From an uncultured bacterium (GTDB taxonomy: Bacteria; Dictyoglomota; Dictyoglomia; Dictyoglomales; Dictyoglomaceae): 64,000 nucleotides of DNA. The stretch lies in NCBI GenBank assembly GCA_938034905.1, contig CALHLF010000003.1:1-64000 (forward strand), in the 5' to 3' direction. Positions 62,571 through 64,000 of the stretch are shown here, one piece after another; position 1 is the first letter of the stretch; each line of letters starts with the position of its first letter. Made by a program: the position numbers and the translations under genes. Below the pieces are notes generated by a model, which was given only the letters and a program-made list of their open reading frames with translations, searched no databases and was not told the DNA's origin.

Positions 62571-63902
62571 TTAAAAATCAGAATTTCTAAATTGAGATAA
62601 ATAATTCTTGTTAATTTCAAGCATTTCTCTAAACATTTCTTTTATCTCAGAAAGAGAAAGAACTGCGGAGGTAAGAGGATCATAACAAATAGCATAATAA
62701 ATTTTGTTAGGATCTCCCTCAAGGATACCCTCGACAGCAAGTTCCTCACATGAGGAATTTATATAGTTTAAGATTGCAAGTTGAGGAGGCAAAGATCCTA
62801 CTTTTAAGGGATCTAATCCTCTCTTGGAAGCTATCATAGGAACTTCTACACAGGCTCCGTAGGGAAGGTTATCTATAAGTCCAAAATTTCTTATATTTCC
62901 GTTAAACTCAAAGGGAGTTCCATCTCCAAGACACGCATTAAGTATATATGCTGCATATTCATGTCCTCTTTTAAGATTTACAGGTTCTTTCTCAATCCAA
63001 CTTTTTATTTCGTCTTTCCATGTATTTTCTCTTCTAAGATATTCCTTTAGAATAAATCCCCATTCTCCTGGATTCCAGCCTGTTCCATGTATACAATATT
63101 TCTCTATAAGATCTGGTCTCTTTCTGAACCATGCATTGTATTCAGAATTATGACCACTAGACTCTGTTACGTAATAGCCAAGATGTAAAAACATTTCGTT
63201 TCTTACAATTTCCTCATTATAAATTTCAGGTCTTGTTAAAATAGCATCTTTAATTAAAGGATATGCATCTTTGCCTCTCCATTCAAACTTTAAAAACCAT
63301 GCCTGATGATTTATACCTGCACAGAAATATGTTATTTCCTCTATAGGAGCTCCAATCCATCTTGCAAGCATTATAGCTGTTCCCTGAACACTATGGCAGA
63401 GCCCAACGATTTTAATTTTTGAGACTGTTTGCACTGCTCTAATAAGCATTGCCATTGGATTCGTATAATTTAATACTATTGCATTGGGACAATATTTTTC
63501 AATATCCTTTGCTATTTCAATCATAACAGGAATAGTTCTTAGGGCTCTAAAGATTCCAGCGGGACCTCTTGTATCTCCTACATTTATGTCTACCCCATAT
63601 TTTTTAGGAATCTCAATATCATGTCTCCAAACTTGAACTCCCCCTACAAGTATTGTAATTATAACTGCATCTGCTCCATCCAAAGCTTCTTTTCTATCTA
63701 ACGTGGCTAAAACCCTTGCTGAATATTTTCCAGCGGATATTATCTTTTCCACTGCAGTTTTTGAGAAATTGAGTCTTTCCTCATCGATATCCATTAGGGC
63801 AATAGTAGCGTCTTGAAAAGAAGGAAAAGTTAAAAGATCTCTGACAAGATTTCTTGTAAACTCAAAACTTCCAGCTCCAATAAATGCAATTTTTTTAGAC
63901 AT
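62571..63902 (-). CDS. melA: GH4 family alpha-galactosidase (MelA-like)
   Basis: NAD- and metal-dependent glycosidase of 443 residues. The cofactor site is [15 protein letters not shown] (6-20); C169-H170 in GLCHSVQGT and N198-H199 in AGINHQAWF hold the metal. The C-H-S-V-Q form of the motif is that of MelA-type alpha-galactosidases; alpha-glucosidases and glucuronidases of the family differ here. It should act on melibiose-like sugars inside the cell. AAGGAGGG precedes the ATG; a TATAAT at 63945-63940 is a likely -10. No transporter gene is in view. Confidence 0.87.
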   Translation of the reverse strand: MSKKIAFIGAGSFEFTRNLVRDLLTFPSFQDATIALMDIDEERLNFSKTAVEKIISAGKYSARVLATLDRKEALDGADAVIITILVGGVQVWRHDIEIPKKYGVDINVGDTRGPAGIFRALRTIPVMIEIAKDIEKYCPNAIVLNYTNPMAMLIRAVQTVSKIKIVGLCHSVQGTAIMLARWIGAPIEEITYFCAGINHQAWFLKFEWRGKDAYPLIKDAILTRPEIYNEEIVRNEMFLHLGYYVTESSGHNSEYNAWFRKRPDLIEKYCIHGTGWNPGEWGFILKEYLRRENTWKDEIKSWIEKEPVNLKRGHEYAAYILNACLGDGTPFEFNGNIRNFGLIDNLPYGACVEVPMIASKRGLDPLKVGSLPPQLAILNYINSSCEELAVEGILEGDPNKIYYAICYDPLTSAVLSLSEIKEMFREMLEINKNYLSQFRNSDF

Positions 63903-64000
63903 TTTATGCGCCCTCCTTAAAATTTATCCTTTTGAGATAATTATACATCATAAGCTATTGGAGAATTTTGAGAAGATTTCAGAAATAATTCTTGAATTTG

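Noticed and set aside
1-64000. CRISPR arrays, tRNA or rRNA genes, insertion sequences
   Set aside because: No regular repeat-spacer array, no CCA-type tRNA fold, no rRNA signature and no transposase were found on reading both strands.

Overview
The window comes from an AT-rich thermophilic bacterium. Marks of high-temperature life are a full-length reverse gyrase (34179-37538) and an archaeal-style HerA/NurA/Mre11/Rad50 set. Bacterial marks are a T-box leader, sigma70-like promoters (TTGACA-17-TATAAT), Shine-Dalgarno sites of the AAGGAGG type and bacterial GltX, GalU, TetR and LacI proteins. The several glycoside hydrolases (GH2, GH36, GH4, a CBM9 protein) fit a saccharolytic thermophile. My best guess is a Dictyoglomus-like organism; this is inference, since no rRNA is present.

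Layout. 1-290: T-box leader (minus strand) for a gene beyond the left edge. 305-2740: GH2 beta-galactosidase. 2845-4080: cupin and GalU. 13224 down to 4085: one tightly packed minus-strand operon of SIS isomerase, PAP2-like membrane protein, GT4 glycosyltransferase, NurA, HerA, Mre11 and Rad50. 13338-20582: prenyl synthase, YaaC-like protein, GltX, OsmC, then PGI/PMI, phosphoesterase and ParB-like protein, then EndoQ. 20703-22343: alcohol dehydrogenase remnant followed by cupin, PCC and RraA-like genes. 22376-26491: MoxR, DUF58 and TgpA-type transglutaminase operon, facing two Cys/His-rich proteins. 27504-34107: threonine aldolase, DUF89, lipase-like hydrolase, acetyltransferase, GltB-type protein, HAD and PrsW. 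34179-37538: reverse gyrase.

37660-46688 contains decayed genes: a FecR gene with a frameshift, a PEP-carboxykinase-like gene broken by frameshifts and a stop, and a TRAP transporter with damage in all three subunits. A tetR-SDR-ADH operon with a clear operator lies inside this zone. 46695-50818 is intact and holds two URO-D-fold proteins, a DapA-family aldolase and a LacI regulator, probably the catabolic remainder of the TRAP locus.

51090-57047 is a five-gene operon matching the order of Bacillus ydaK-L-M-N: a membrane protein with a degenerate GGDEF domain that keeps an I-site, a DUF2334 protein, a BcsA-like GT2 synthase and a BcsB-like protein. To these it adds an ASRT-family protein. 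I read it as a c-di-GMP-controlled exopolysaccharide system. The right end (57912-63902) carries GH36 alpha-galactosidase, a ferredoxin-type aldo/keto reductase, a secreted CBM9 protein and a GH4 MelA-type alpha-galactosidase.

The points most worth following are the Rad50 homologue with a membrane hairpin where the zinc hook should be, EndoQ ending in a beta-clamp-type motif, the ydaKLMN-like operon with ASRT, and a recurring promoter layout that predicts leaderless mRNAs.
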